Numbered from the stretch's first letter, positions 1 to 8,490 are shown. The stretch: 53,923 nt of DNA from an uncultured Pseudomonas sp. (GCF_946885955.1 NZ_CAMPHI010000039.1:1-53923), one strand, 5' to 3'. Numbers and translations: made by a program. The notes: generated by a model from the letters alone, not told the origin.

Positions 1-112
1 TCCGCTGAAAAACCTCGGCGTGAAATGGCGCAACGCGACGGTGCGTTCGAACTTCACTAACGACATCGACGAAAACCGCCTGATCGTCAGCTACAGCCTG
101 CCACTGTTCTAA
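1..112 (+). CDS. OprD-family outer-membrane porin, C-terminal end (partial)
   Basis: Only the last 36 codons are present; the gene begins before the window. The visible residues, including KWRNATVRSNF, DENRLIVSYSLPLF and the stop at 110-112, match how OprD-type specific porins of Pseudomonas end: a final amphipathic beta strand closing on a C-terminal phenylalanine, the signal used for outer-membrane assembly. A strong hairpin terminator follows. The substrate cannot be inferred from this fragment. The family call rests on the pattern of the last two strands only. Confidence 0.7.
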   Translation, partial: PLKNLGVKWRNATVRSNFTNDIDENRLIVSYSLPLF

Positions 113-171
113 CAGCGCAGCCGTTGTACACCGCCGATCTGTTGCATCCATTTCGGCGGTGATAAACGTTG

Positions 172-198
172 AGCCCGGGCCCTGGTCCGGGCTTTTTT
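172..198 (+). terminator. Rho-independent terminator after the porin gene
   Basis: Perfect 7-bp stem AGCCCGG/CCGGGCT (172-178 and 187-193) followed by a run of T. It lies 60 bp past the porin stop and isolates the porin from the ECF locus downstream. Confidence 0.85.
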
Positions 199-238
199 CT
201 GGGCGCCATTCGGCGAACACCCGTGGCGCCAAAAAAAT

Positions 239-269
239 TGAACCATAGGGACGGCGGTTGACGACACAG
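239..269 (+). promoter_or_regulatory. Candidate ECF sigma promoter P1 (barrel operon)
   Basis: TGAACCAT (239-246), 14 nt, then ACGACACAG (261-269). The GAAC core is typical of -35 elements read by ECF sigma factors, and the spacing suits a -10 at ACGACA. The same arrangement occurs at 8491-8521 with identical spacing and at 4598-4627 with one base less. All three copies sit upstream of genes in this locus, which suggests recognition by the ECF factor encoded at 4028-4582. Confidence 0.6.
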
Positions 270-535
270 CGGTGACACTTACCGCACAGGGTTGCCAGCA
301 TGCCGTTTCCAGACCCCTTCCACGTGGCCACCGCGCGGCTTGAACAGGCGAATGCCGGTCGACGGGCGGACTATACTCGCCTGCGCAGGGCGCATGAGGC
401 CGCTCGCCCAACCCTGCCGATGGTTACTCGAGTACGCGCCAACCGCATGGCTGGATGGGCAGGCGCGGATAGATCAATAAGAATCGCCGGCTGGCAGTTT
501 CAGACCGACTGCGATCGTTCGCCAAGGGCACTTTC

Positions 536-2698
536 ATGACACTCCTTCGGCACATCGGCGGCTCCGCTCGCCACTGTTGCTCGTTGTTGCTGTTGGGCGC
601 GTTGACCGGTCAGAGCCTGGCCGAAGAGTTGCTGAGCATGACCCCCGAGCAGACTCAGTTGAGTTTCGCGGTGATCGGCCTGGAAGGCCTTGGTGAAGGC
701 GACAATCTGGCGGTCGAACTCGACGGCTACGATGTCACCGCGCTCACCACGCGCCAGGGCGGCGAGCTGGTACTGGACATGCCGATACAGCTCAGCAGCG
801 GTCTTCACCCGATACAGGTGCTGGTGTTCTATGCCAATGGCAACGTCGACACCCTGTTCGAGGCCAGTGTCGAGGTGGCTGATGGCGAGGCGAGCGACTC
901 GGCTGCGGCGCAGACGGCTGAGCTCGGCGCCGACGATCAGCCGCAGCCGCTCGACGACAGCGCCCCGCCCGCTGCGCAACCGAGCGGTGGCAGCCGTGAA
1001 CATTCGCTCTATGTGCTGCTCAGCAACAACTACCGGGTCGATGAGAAGAACCCGGCGGACTATGCCGACGCGCCGCGTTATGCGAGCAACGGCGGTCTCA
1101 GTTATCGCGGCCAGGGCGAGGGCGAACAGGGTCGCTGGCAGGCCGAGCTGGATGCCCTGTACGACAACAATAGCCTGAACAACCCCAACGGCTACGAGTG
1201 GGAGTTGCCGAATTATCGTCTGGCGGCTTCTCGCGGTCGGGGCTTGAACCGCCAGGGCCTGGCGCTGGGCAACTACAACGTCGGCCGAGAGGATCTGCTG
1301 TTTAGCGCCTATCAGCGGCGCGGCGCGGTCGTCACCCTGGGCGACGCCCAGGAGGGCCCGTTGCAGCTCGAGGTGTTCGGCGTGCAAAGCGAGCCTTTGA
1401 CCGACTATCGGCATCGCCTGGGTTTTCCCGGGCGCTCCGAGGAGCGCAGCGCTGGCGGCCTGCTGACGTTCGCGCCGCTGCCGGATGATCCGCAACTGCT
1501 GCAAATATCGGCGGGCTTCATCGACGGTGAAACCACCGACAGCAGCATCGGCCAGTGGTCGCCCGATCAGCCTGTACGCTATGCCGGCAACAGCTGGAAC
1601 CTCGGTGTGGATTCGCGGCTGGGCAACAACAGCCTGTGGTTGCACGCCGATTACGCCAGCGCCAGCTTCGACAGCGATGGTCTGGGGATCGGCGAAGGTG
1701 CGCGCCGCGATCAGTCGCATGAGCTGCAGGCCCAGTTGAACTCCGGTTCCTGGTTCGCCGCGGGTCCCTTCGATCAGTGGAGCCTGACCCTGCAGCGTCG
1801 TCAGGTCGGGCTCGATTACTACTCCCTGGGCAATCTGTACCTGCCGGGCGACCTGCTGCTCGATCGCGTCAACTGGCAGGGCTTTATCGGTAATCTGCAG
1901 ATGGAGGCTGAAGTGGCGCGGGAAACCAACAACCTCGACGACCGCGTCGAAGTCGCCGATCAGGTCACCCAGCGGCGCCTGTTCAACCTCTACTACTACC
2001 CGATGGTGGACGCCGAGGCATTGCCCTGGAAGTTGCTCGGGGTGCCCTCGCTTAACGCCGGGCTGACCGAAACCCGTCGCCGCCAGGCCCGTGAGGACGC
2101 CGAAGTGGTCGGCTTCGACGTCAACGACTGGACCCGCGAGAGCCTGGTCGGTATCAACTTCTACCAGAACCGCTGGAACTGGTCGGTGCAGCACAGCGTG
2201 CAGGACACTCGCGACTATTCGCGTCCGGTCGAGCAAGGGGGCTTTCTGGTCTACGAGCCGCCGTCCGACCAACGCAACCGCATGACCACGCTGCAGCTGG
2301 GCTATACGCCGCTGGATAACCTGAGCCTGTCCACCAGTTGGCAATGGAGCAAGCAGCAGGCGCTCGACGACGGCGACATCTACCGCAGCACCAGTCGCGG
2401 GCTGGATATGGTCTGGCAGATCGTGCCGCAACGCTGGCGGCTGAATGCCTCCTACTACCGGGGGCGCGATCGCAGCCATTTCGGTGAGAGCGGCTTTCTT
2501 GGCGATAACCAACTACAGCAGACCGCCAACCTGCAGCTGACCTGGAGCGCCAGCCAGCCCAAGGGGCTGAGCCCCGGCATCGACTGGTTCCTCAAGAGCA
2601 GCTATGCCAGGCAGGACAGCCAACTTTACGACCTGGGCAGGGAGGACTGGCAGCTGTTGCTGGGCTTCGATCTGCGCTGGGACACCCATAGCAACTGA
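536..2698 (+). CDS. Outer-membrane beta-barrel protein with N-terminal Ig-like domain, unknown function
   Basis: A 720-aa exported protein. Residues 1-29 form a signal peptide (cleavage probably after SLA). Residues about 31-115 look like a beta-sandwich domain, 116-160 are an acidic Ala/Pro-rich linker, and about 161-720 alternate polar and aromatic residues in strand-length stretches typical of a large outer-membrane barrel. The N-terminal domain plus barrel is loosely reminiscent of usher-like proteins, but I recognise no named family. The protein ends in ...WDTHSN rather than the usual terminal aromatic residue, so assembly may rely on an upstream strand. AAGGG at 524-528 fits ATG 536. 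First gene of the ECF operon; the next gene starts 46 bp later. Possible roles are a surface sensor or an export conduit (inference). Confidence 0.6.
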   Translation: MTLLRHIGGSARHCCSLLLLGALTGQSLAEELLSMTPEQTQLSFAVIGLEGLGEGDNLAVELDGYDVTALTTRQGGELVLDMPIQLSSGLHPIQVLVFYANGNVDTLFEASVEVADGEASDSAAAQTAELGADDQPQPLDDSAPPAAQPSGGSREHSLYVLLSNNYRVDEKNPADYADAPRYASNGGLSYRGQGEGEQGRWQAELDALYDNNSLNNPNGYEWELPNYRLAASRGRGLNRQGLALGNYNVGREDLLFSAYQRRGAVVTLGDAQEGPLQLEVFGVQSEPLTDYRHRLGFPGRSEERSAGGLLTFAPLPDDPQLLQISAGFIDGETTDSSIGQWSPDQPVRYAGNSWNLGVDSRLGNNSLWLHADYASASFDSDGLGIGEGARRDQSHELQAQLNSGSWFAAGPFDQWSLTLQRRQVGLDYYSLGNLYLPGDLLLDRVNWQGFIGNLQMEAEVARETNNLDDRVEVADQVTQRRLFNLYYYPMVDAEALPWKLLGVPSLNAGLTETRRRQAREDAEVVGFDVNDWTRESLVGINFYQNRWNWSVQHSVQDTRDYSRPVEQGGFLVYEPPSDQRNRMTTLQLGYTPLDNLSLSTSWQWSKQQALDDGDIYRSTSRGLDMVWQIVPQRWRLNASYYRGRDRSHFGESGFLGDNQLQQTANLQLTWSASQPKGLSPGIDWFLKSSYARQDSQLYDLGREDWQLLLGFDLRWDTHSN

Positions 2699-2744
2699 TG
2701 TTCAAGGTCGGGCTCTCGCCTTGCGAGCCGACGGGAAGGTAAGC

Positions 2745-3941
2745 ATGAAAACATTCAACAACCCCATACGGCTTGCGTTGGTGCTGGTATGCGCGGCGTT
2801 GCCGCTGTTGTCCGCCCGCGCGGAATTGCAGGCGGTCAATGGGCATTCGGCGCAGCGACAACTGCTCGCCACCCAGGACAACAACCTGGCCCTCAACTGG
2901 CAGGTGTCCACCACGGCGGGACACAGCGGCGGTGCCACGTCCCCTGCATTGCTGCTGATCGAGGCGGCGAGCGGCAACGTCCTGGCGACTGTGGGCGGTG
3001 TTCTCACGCAGAGCGGTAACGGCCCCTATCTGTTCAGCGAGTTCGTCACGCTGCCCGCGAGCAGCGTGCAGGCCTGGCGGCAGCAGGGTATTCGCCGGGT
3101 GGTGCTGGCGCGCAACTTCAGCCAGCCAGTCGGCGGTCGCGTGCTGCGTGCTCAACTGCCGCTGGAACTGGTGTCGAGTGGCCTGCGCGCGCCACGCGAG
3201 AACCTCGGCGGGGAGTTGCTGCTGCAGCGCCTGAGCCTGAGCTTCACCGACAATCAGCGGGTCAAGGTGGTGCCGCCCGATAGCGAGATCCAAGCCAAGG
3301 TGCTGCTGACCTACAGCGGTAACGGGCCGCTCGAAGGGCGCTGGCAGGTCGCGGAGCCGGGTAGCAGCGAGGGGCGGCCGTTCTACCGCACCCTGACCCT
3401 GGTGCGCCGCCATCTGGGCAGCGCCCAGCAGCAAACCCTGATCAGCCCGTTATTGCCGGTCGCCAAGGCGGGCAAATATCGGCTGCGCTTCTGCGTCAGC
3501 AACCCTGAAATGGTGCCGGCCGATGGCCTGGTACTGGATGCCGGATGTCCGATCGAGGCACTCACCGTGGAAACAGTTTATGAAGTTCTGGGCGCCAGCG
3601 ACCCGTCCGCCCGGGTGCTGATCGATGCCAGCCCGCAAAGTGGCGAAGTGGACGGCAATACCGCGTTCAAGTGGCGCACCGTCGACGGCGCGGTGGTCTA
3701 TCAACTGCAAGTATTCGCCAGCAGCGCCGAGCAGCCCAGCGAAGCCGATGTGCTCGGCGAGTCACCGAGTTTCGTCTCCGGTATGCTGCTGCCGGCGAGC
3801 ATCACCCAAACCGCCTTGTCGGCCTTGCTGCGCAACAAGCTCGAGCCCGGCGGCTACTACCTGTGGCGCGTCACCGCGCACGACCAGAACGGCTCGCTGA
3901 TCGGCCGCAGCCAGGAGTGGCGTGTGCGTTACCAGCCATAA
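2745..3941 (+). CDS. Exported periplasmic or surface protein with C-terminal fibronectin-III-like domain
   Basis: A 398-aa protein with a clear signal peptide (MKTFNNPIRLALVLV... cleaved near ARA, residue 26). The middle is rich in predicted beta structure. The last ~100 residues (from SPQSGEVDG through YYLWRVTAHDQNG to the end) have the FKW...V.YQLQV...Y.WRV pattern of fibronectin-III/Ig-like modules found in surface-associated bacterial proteins. The reading frame is open upstream to 2604, but ATG 2745 has a good ribosome-binding site (GGAAGG, 2734-2739) and gives the signal peptide. It follows the barrel gene closely and probably works with it at the envelope. No enzyme motif seen; function unknown. 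Confidence 0.55.
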   Translation: MKTFNNPIRLALVLVCAALPLLSARAELQAVNGHSAQRQLLATQDNNLALNWQVSTTAGHSGGATSPALLLIEAASGNVLATVGGVLTQSGNGPYLFSEFVTLPASSVQAWRQQGIRRVVLARNFSQPVGGRVLRAQLPLELVSSGLRAPRENLGGELLLQRLSLSFTDNQRVKVVPPDSEIQAKVLLTYSGNGPLEGRWQVAEPGSSEGRPFYRTLTLVRRHLGSAQQQTLISPLLPVAKAGKYRLRFCVSNPEMVPADGLVLDAGCPIEALTVETVYEVLGASDPSARVLIDASPQSGEVDGNTAFKWRTVDGAVVYQLQVFASSAEQPSEADVLGESPSFVSGMLLPASITQTALSALLRNKLEPGGYYLWRVTAHDQNGSLIGRSQEWRVRYQP

Positions 3942-4027
3942 GCAGCCGGCCTGCTGTGGGCGCTGCGAAGCGCCCGTGGCGGACCTCGCCGGGCTGATCG
4001 ATATGTCACCACTTCCAAGGAATGCCG

Positions 4028-4582
4028 ATGAGCGATGACACCGACGAACGCTTGTTGCAGCGCATTGCCGGTCAGGACCAGCGTGCGCTGCGCGAGTTCT
4101 ACCAGCGCTTTCACGGCGCGGTATTCCAGTTCTCCATGCGCACGCTCGGCAACAGCGCCGATGCCGCCGAGGTGCTCAACGAGGTGATGCTCGAGGTCTG
4201 GCGCCGCGCGGACAGCTTTGCCGGCAATTCGCAGGTGCGCACCTGGGTGTTCAGCATCACCCGCAATAAGTCGGTCGATCTGTTGCGGCGCAAACGCCCG
4301 ACCACTTCCCTCGACGATGCCGATATCGAGGATGAGCAGCCCGCCCACTGCGAGCTGAGCGGTGCGCTGGAGCTGGACCAGCGTGGCGAGCAGGTGCGCC
4401 ACTGCGTCGACAAACTCAAGGACAGTCACCGCCAGGTGGTCTATCTGGCCTTCTTCGAAGAGCTCGCCTACCCACAGATCGCCGAAATCATGGGGATTCC
4501 AGGCGGCACCGTGAAAACCCGCATGATGCACGCCAAGCAACAACTGCTGCAGTGTCTGCGCCGCCTGCTGGGAGGCCTCTGA
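4028..4582 (+). CDS. ECF-family RNA polymerase sigma factor
   Basis: 184 aa with the two-domain ECF layout: region 2 at about residues 25-92 (FYQRFHGAVFQF, then W(V)FSITRNKSVDLLRR) and region 4 at about 125-178 with a helix-turn-helix (ELAYPQIAEIMGIPGGTVKTR). ATG 4028 is chosen over ATG 4022 because AAGGA (4017-4021) leaves a proper 6-nt gap. The membrane anti-sigma gene follows. The sigma/anti-sigma pair recalls SbrI/SbrR of P. aeruginosa, but barrel and protease partners are not something I associate with that locus, so orthology is not claimed. It probably reads the three TGAACC...ACGAC elements in this window, including the one before its own operon. Confidence 0.92.
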   Translation: MSDDTDERLLQRIAGQDQRALREFYQRFHGAVFQFSMRTLGNSADAAEVLNEVMLEVWRRADSFAGNSQVRTWVFSITRNKSVDLLRRKRPTTSLDDADIEDEQPAHCELSGALELDQRGEQVRHCVDKLKDSHRQVVYLAFFEELAYPQIAEIMGIPGGTVKTRMMHAKQQLLQCLRRLLGGL

Positions 4583-4597
4583 ACATGGCCGAAAGAC

Positions 4598-4627
4598 TGA
4601 ACCGATGCGTCGCCGTTCACGACTCAG
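4598..4627 (+). promoter_or_regulatory. Candidate ECF sigma promoter P2 (before the anti-sigma gene)
   Basis: TGAACC (4598-4603), 15 nt, then ACGACTCAG (4619-4627). It differs from the copies at 239 and 8491 by one base less spacing and by a T after ACGAC, but keeps the trailing AG. It lies between the sigma and anti-sigma genes, ending 24 bp before the anti-sigma start, and would allow extra anti-sigma synthesis when the sigma factor is active, a negative-feedback layout (inference). Confidence 0.45.
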
Positions 4628-4651
4628 GGATACTGATTGCGGAGGTGAACG

Positions 4652-5284
4652 ATGGACATTGAAGACAACGATCAACGGCTGCTCGAGCTATTGCCCTGGT
4701 ACCTCAACGGCACGCTCGACACGGCAGAGCGGGAGCAGGTGGAGGCGCTGCTGGCGCGCTCCGCCGCGGCCCGGGAGGAGTTACAGGTATTGCGCGACCT
4801 GGCTGCCGCGGTGCGGCTCGACGAACAGGCGACCAATTTGCGGCAGCCGGCACCGGGCGAGCTGGGTTGGGCGCGGCTGCAGCGCAGCTTGCGCCAGGAG
4901 ACCGCGGCTGCCCCGCGCCGCGACTGGTGGAAGCCCGGCCTGGCCGTCGCCGCCGCCCTGGTGGTGGCGTTGCAGATCGGCATTCTGGCGCGTCCGGCGG
5001 GTACCGACAGTGACTGGCGCCTGCAAAGCGGAGGTGCACAGCAGCAATTGCTCAGCGGTGGTTATCGCCTGCAGCTGCGCTTAGTCGACAGCGCCCAGTG
5101 GCAGCAGATACGCGAGCTGTTGTTGGAGGTAGACGCGCTGTTGATCGACGGCCCATCGGCTCTCGGCGTGGTCCAGGTGTATGTGCCGGCCGACCCGCGC
5201 TTCAGCGATGGCAAGGCGCTGTTGCTGTGGTTGCAACAACAGCCGGTGGTGCAGCATGCCGCGCTGATGAGCGGCGCCCCGTGA
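4652..5284 (+). CDS. Membrane-bound anti-sigma factor
   Basis: 210 aa. The N-terminal ~90 residues carry the anti-sigma signature LLPWYLNGTLD followed by ...EREQVEALLA, as in zinc-finger-type anti-sigma domains but without the Cys/His ligands. A single transmembrane segment spans about residues 94-112, and a ~95-residue C-terminal periplasmic domain follows, so a cytoplasmic sigma-binding domain is linked to an external sensing domain. GGAGG at 4641-4645 supports ATG 4652. The periplasmic part ends with the stop codon overlapping the protease gene start region, so the two are translationally coupled. Release of the sigma factor could be by regulated proteolysis or ligand binding; the sequence does not say which. 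Confidence 0.85.
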   Translation: MDIEDNDQRLLELLPWYLNGTLDTAEREQVEALLARSAAAREELQVLRDLAAAVRLDEQATNLRQPAPGELGWARLQRSLRQETAAAPRRDWWKPGLAVAAALVVALQIGILARPAGTDSDWRLQSGGAQQQLLSGGYRLQLRLVDSAQWQQIRELLLEVDALLIDGPSALGVVQVYVPADPRFSDGKALLLWLQQQPVVQHAALMSGAP

Positions 5285-5286
5285 GC

Positions 5287-6696
5287 ATGCGCCTGGTCGC
5301 GCTGCTGTTGGGCGCGCTCGCCGGCTCGTCGTTGCTGGCCGCCGCCGAACCGGGGACGGCGCCCACGGCGCCAGGTGCCGCGCCGCCCAGGACCACGGTG
5401 GTGGTTGATACGCCGGTGACGCGTGAGCCGACCAGGCCAGCGGCCGAGCCCGCGGCTGAACCAGGCCTGCCGCAGAGCACGCCACCGGTCGTGCCCGAAG
5501 CAACCAGGACCGCTGCGCCGGGTACACCGCCGCAGACCATCGCCCGGCCCGCCGGCAAAGGGCCCGAGCGGCCCAATCTGCAGGCGGCGCCGGAGCAATG
5601 GCGCGGGGTGCAACCGCCACCGCTGGAGGAATTGCCGGTGCTGCGCGAATGGTTGGTGCTCAGTCGCAACCTTGACCAGGCGCAGGAACAGCGTCGCGCC
5701 TTGCAGGCGTTCAAGCTGACCATCGTGCGGCGCCAGCAGCTGACGCACATGGGCGGGGTCATAAGCGTCTACCGGATCCCGGCGGAACTCGATTTACCGC
5801 AGCTGGAACAACAGCTGCGCCGGCAGTTTCCGGATTGGCAGCAGGAACTCAACCTGCGTTATCGACCCCTGTCGGCACCACTGGCGCCACCATCCGAGTC
5901 GTTGCGCAATTGGGGTCAGCGCGCCATGGGCCGCGCACAACCGGCATCGCAGCAGTGCGGTGGCGGTCTGGTGCTGGCGATGCTCGATGGGCCGGTGAAT
6001 ACCCAGCTGGCGGAATTCATCGATGCCGACCTGCACTACCTGAGCCTGTTGCCCGCGCAATTCAGCCCGCGTGCGGACGGCGCGGCGCGACATGGCAGCT
6101 CGGTGGCGGCGTTGTTGCTGGGGCGCGCGCAAGTGAACGGGTTGCTGCCGGGTGCCAGCCTGCATGCGCTGGGGGTATTCGGCGAGGACGCGGAAGCGGG
6201 CCTGCATACCCGCAGTGACTGGGTAATCCAGGCGCTCGATCAGGTGGCCGGCATCCAGCCGCCGGTGCGTGTGGTCAACCTGAGTTTCGGCGGCTCCTAC
6301 AGCCTGCTGCTGCAGCGCACCTTCGAACAACTGGCGTCGCGCATGGCGTTTGTCGCCGCAGCCGGCAACGATGGCGTGGCGCGCATTCGCTACCCCGCCG
6401 CCTATGCCTCGGTGATTGCGGTGGGCGCGGTGGATGCGCGCCTGCGGCGGGTGCGCCAGTCCAACTACGGCGCTGAACTGGCACTGGTCGCGCCCGGCGA
6501 GGATATCTGGACCCTCGATGAGAACGGCCAGGGGTACTTCGCCAGCGGCACCTCGTTCGCCGCTCCCTTCGTCAGCGCCGCGCTGGCCCTGGCAGCCTCA
6601 TCCAACGCCCTCCGTGCCCAGGCCCGCGACCTCGGCGAGCCCGGGCCGGACCCGGCCTACGGCAACGGCCTGGCACGTCTGGCGGAATGCCGTTGA
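5287..6696 (+). CDS. Exported S8-family (subtilisin-like) serine protease
   Basis: 469 aa with signal peptide (MRLVALLLGALAGSSLLAAA). Residues ~20-105 are Pro/Ala/Thr-rich and ~110-200 look like a propeptide or regulatory domain. The peptidase core has an intact catalytic set: Asp234 (AMLDGPVN), His269 (RHGSSVAALL), oxyanion Asn361 (AAGNDG) and Ser423 (SGTSFAAPFVS). The chain stops ~45 residues after the serine, with no transmembrane tail or autotransporter domain. GTG 5281 is an alternative start, overlapping the anti-sigma stop; ATG 5287 is preferred because it opens the signal peptide. Being coupled to the anti-sigma gene, it may act on the anti-sigma periplasmic domain or on the other exported proteins of the locus (inference). 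Confidence 0.9.
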   Translation: MRLVALLLGALAGSSLLAAAEPGTAPTAPGAAPPRTTVVVDTPVTREPTRPAAEPAAEPGLPQSTPPVVPEATRTAAPGTPPQTIARPAGKGPERPNLQAAPEQWRGVQPPPLEELPVLREWLVLSRNLDQAQEQRRALQAFKLTIVRRQQLTHMGGVISVYRIPAELDLPQLEQQLRRQFPDWQQELNLRYRPLSAPLAPPSESLRNWGQRAMGRAQPASQQCGGGLVLAMLDGPVNTQLAEFIDADLHYLSLLPAQFSPRADGAARHGSSVAALLLGRAQVNGLLPGASLHALGVFGEDAEAGLHTRSDWVIQALDQVAGIQPPVRVVNLSFGGSYSLLLQRTFEQLASRMAFVAAAGNDGVARIRYPAAYASVIAVGAVDARLRRVRQSNYGAELALVAPGEDIWTLDENGQGYFASGTSFAAPFVSAALALAASSNALRAQARDLGEPGPDPAYGNGLARLAECR

Positions 6697-6837
6697 GCCA
6701 GAAGCCTGCGCGCCGCCGCGGGGTTCTTGATGCAGGTCAACATCACTCGCGCGCGGTGGCCGCATTGTGGCAGGCCTTTGGTACGCTCGTGCAGACGACG
6801 CGTCCCGAGACCCGTAACCACTCATCGAGGACGGCAC

Positions 6838-8409
6838 ATGAGCAAGGACATCAAGGCATACCTGATTGGCGGCGGCATCGGCTCCCTGGCTGCCGCGGCA
6901 TTCATGATCCGCGACGGCGGCATCCCGGGTGATCGCATCACCATTTTCGAAGCGCTGCCGGTTGCCGGCGGCAGCCTGGACGGCGGCGGTAATCCCGAGC
7001 AGGGCTATACCCTGCGCGGTGGCCGGATGCTGACCACCGACAACTACGAATGCACCTGGGACCTGTTCAAGAGTATTCCTTCATTGAGCGCGCCGAATCA
7101 GAGCGTGTTCGAGGAAACCCTGGCCTTCAACGAGCGCAACGTGCCGCATTCGCGGGCGCGCCTGGTCGATCGCAATCGCTTCAAACCGGATGTCGGCTCC
7201 ATGGGCTTCAGCCTGCAAGACCGCCTGGAGCTGCTCAAGCTCAGCGAAGCCGACGAAGCCGAACTGGGCACCAGCTGCATTACCGATTGGTTGTCGCCGG
7301 CGTTTTTCACCACCAATTTCTGGTTTATGTGGTCCACCACCTTCGCCTTCCAGCCCTGGCACAGCGCGGTGGAATTCAAACGCTACCTGCACCGTTTCAT
7401 GCTGGAATTCTCGCGCATCGAAACCCTGGCTGGGGTCAAGCGCACGGTCTACAACCAGTACGATTCGCTGGTGCGCCCCCTGCTCGCCTGGTTGCAGGCC
7501 CGGGGCGTGAAGCTTCTGGCGGGGTGTCGGGTGACCGATTTCGACCTGGATGAGCGGGACGGCAAGGTCGCGGTGACCGGCATTCGCTACCTGCGTGACG
7601 GCCAACCGCAGTCGATCGAGGTCGGCGCCGAGGATCTGGTGTTCTTTCAGAACGCCTCCATGACCGATGCCTCCAGCCATGGCTCGATGAGCACCGCGCC
7701 GGCTCAACTGAGCAAGCAGGACAGTGGCGGCTGGGCGCTCTGGGAGAAGCTGGCGGCGGGGCGGCCTGAGTTCGGCAACCCGGCGGCATTCAACAGCAGC
7801 ATTGCCGAGTCCTACTGGGCCTCGTTTACCGTGACCCTCAAGGACAGCGCATTCTTCGACAAGATGGAACGCTTCACCGGCAACCGCGCCGGCACCGGCG
7901 GACTGGTGACTTTCAAGGATTCGCGCTGGATGCTGTCCGTAGTGCTGGCCCATCAGCCGCATTTCGCCGACCAGCCCGAGGGCGTGCAGGTGTTCTGGGG
8001 GTATGCCCTGCACCCGGATCGGATCGGCGATTTCGTCGCCAAACCGATGTCCGCCTGCACCGGCGCGGAGATTCTGCATGAGCTGTGCGGTCACCTGAAC
8101 TTCGATCCGGCTTGCCTGGCCAGTGGCAATTGCATCCCCTGCCGCATGCCCTATATCACCAGCATGTTCATGCCGCGGGCACTCGGCGACCGACCTGTTC
8201 CGGTTCCCGCGATCTCGAAGAATCTGGCCTTTGTCAGCCAGTTCGTCGAAATACCGGACGATGTGGTGTTTACCGTGGAGTACTCGGTGCGGGCGGCGCA
8301 GATGGCGGTGTATCAATTGCTGGGGATCGACCGCGAAGTGCCGCCGATTCGTCGGCACGACCAGTCGCTCAAGGTGAAGCTGGCTGCCGTGATCAAGGCC
8401 TTCCAGTAG
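6838..8409 (+). CDS. ohyA: Oleate hydratase (FAD-dependent fatty-acid hydratase)
   Basis: 523 aa, cytoplasmic. Oleate hydratases add water to the cis-9 double bond of oleic acid, giving 10-hydroxystearate, with FAD in a structural role. Evidence: N-terminal dinucleotide fold (IGGGIGSLAAA, acidic residue in IFEA), the family segment around residues 58-83 (LRGGRML..DNYECTWDLF.SIPSL), FMWSTTFAFQPWHSAVEFKRY, and the C-terminal PYITS.F..R...DRP motif. It is shorter than the ~590-650 aa enzymes first described. Where many members have GGRE, this one reads GGRM (Met64). GAGG at 6827-6830 supports the start. It is co-oriented with the protease gene 141 bp upstream; no ECF-type element precedes it, so regulation may be separate. 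Confidence 0.9.
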   Translation: MSKDIKAYLIGGGIGSLAAAAFMIRDGGIPGDRITIFEALPVAGGSLDGGGNPEQGYTLRGGRMLTTDNYECTWDLFKSIPSLSAPNQSVFEETLAFNERNVPHSRARLVDRNRFKPDVGSMGFSLQDRLELLKLSEADEAELGTSCITDWLSPAFFTTNFWFMWSTTFAFQPWHSAVEFKRYLHRFMLEFSRIETLAGVKRTVYNQYDSLVRPLLAWLQARGVKLLAGCRVTDFDLDERDGKVAVTGIRYLRDGQPQSIEVGAEDLVFFQNASMTDASSHGSMSTAPAQLSKQDSGGWALWEKLAAGRPEFGNPAAFNSSIAESYWASFTVTLKDSAFFDKMERFTGNRAGTGGLVTFKDSRWMLSVVLAHQPHFADQPEGVQVFWGYALHPDRIGDFVAKPMSACTGAEILHELCGHLNFDPACLASGNCIPCRMPYITSMFMPRALGDRPVPVPAISKNLAFVSQFVEIPDDVVFTVEYSVRAAQMAVYQLLGIDREVPPIRRHDQSLKVKLAAVIKAFQ

Positions 8410-8490
8410 GTCGCACGAGGGGCGCCAGCCGGCCATCATGGCAGGGTTGGCGTTTACAGCTAACATCTAAACGCCGAACTCAATCTTTTT

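Larger units (their letters stand above)
113..535. other. 423-bp gap: terminator, ECF-type promoter, long leader
   Basis: Besides the terminator and the TGAACC...ACGACA element, nothing convincing is seen. Two short reading frames (292-480 and 300-539) lack a good ribosome-binding site and read like noise. If the element at 239-269 is the promoter, the transcript would carry an untranslated leader of roughly 260 nt before the barrel gene. Confidence 0.5.

Noticed and set aside
292..539. Two short plus-strand frames before the barrel gene
   Set aside because: No good ribosome-binding site and no recognisable composition; treated as leader.
500..2512. 670-aa minus-strand open frame opposite the barrel gene
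   Set aside because: High GC makes long antisense frames common; the plus frame has signal peptide, ribosome-binding site and operon context, the minus frame has none.
5098..5286. N-terminal extension of the protease frame
   Set aside because: It overlaps the anti-sigma gene and would bury the signal peptide; start placed at 5287.
6762..6785. Possible -24/-12 (sigma-54) promoter before oleate hydratase, TGGCAGG-N4-TGGTA
   Set aside because: The -12 GC is GT here and there is no enhancer-binding regulator nearby; too weak.
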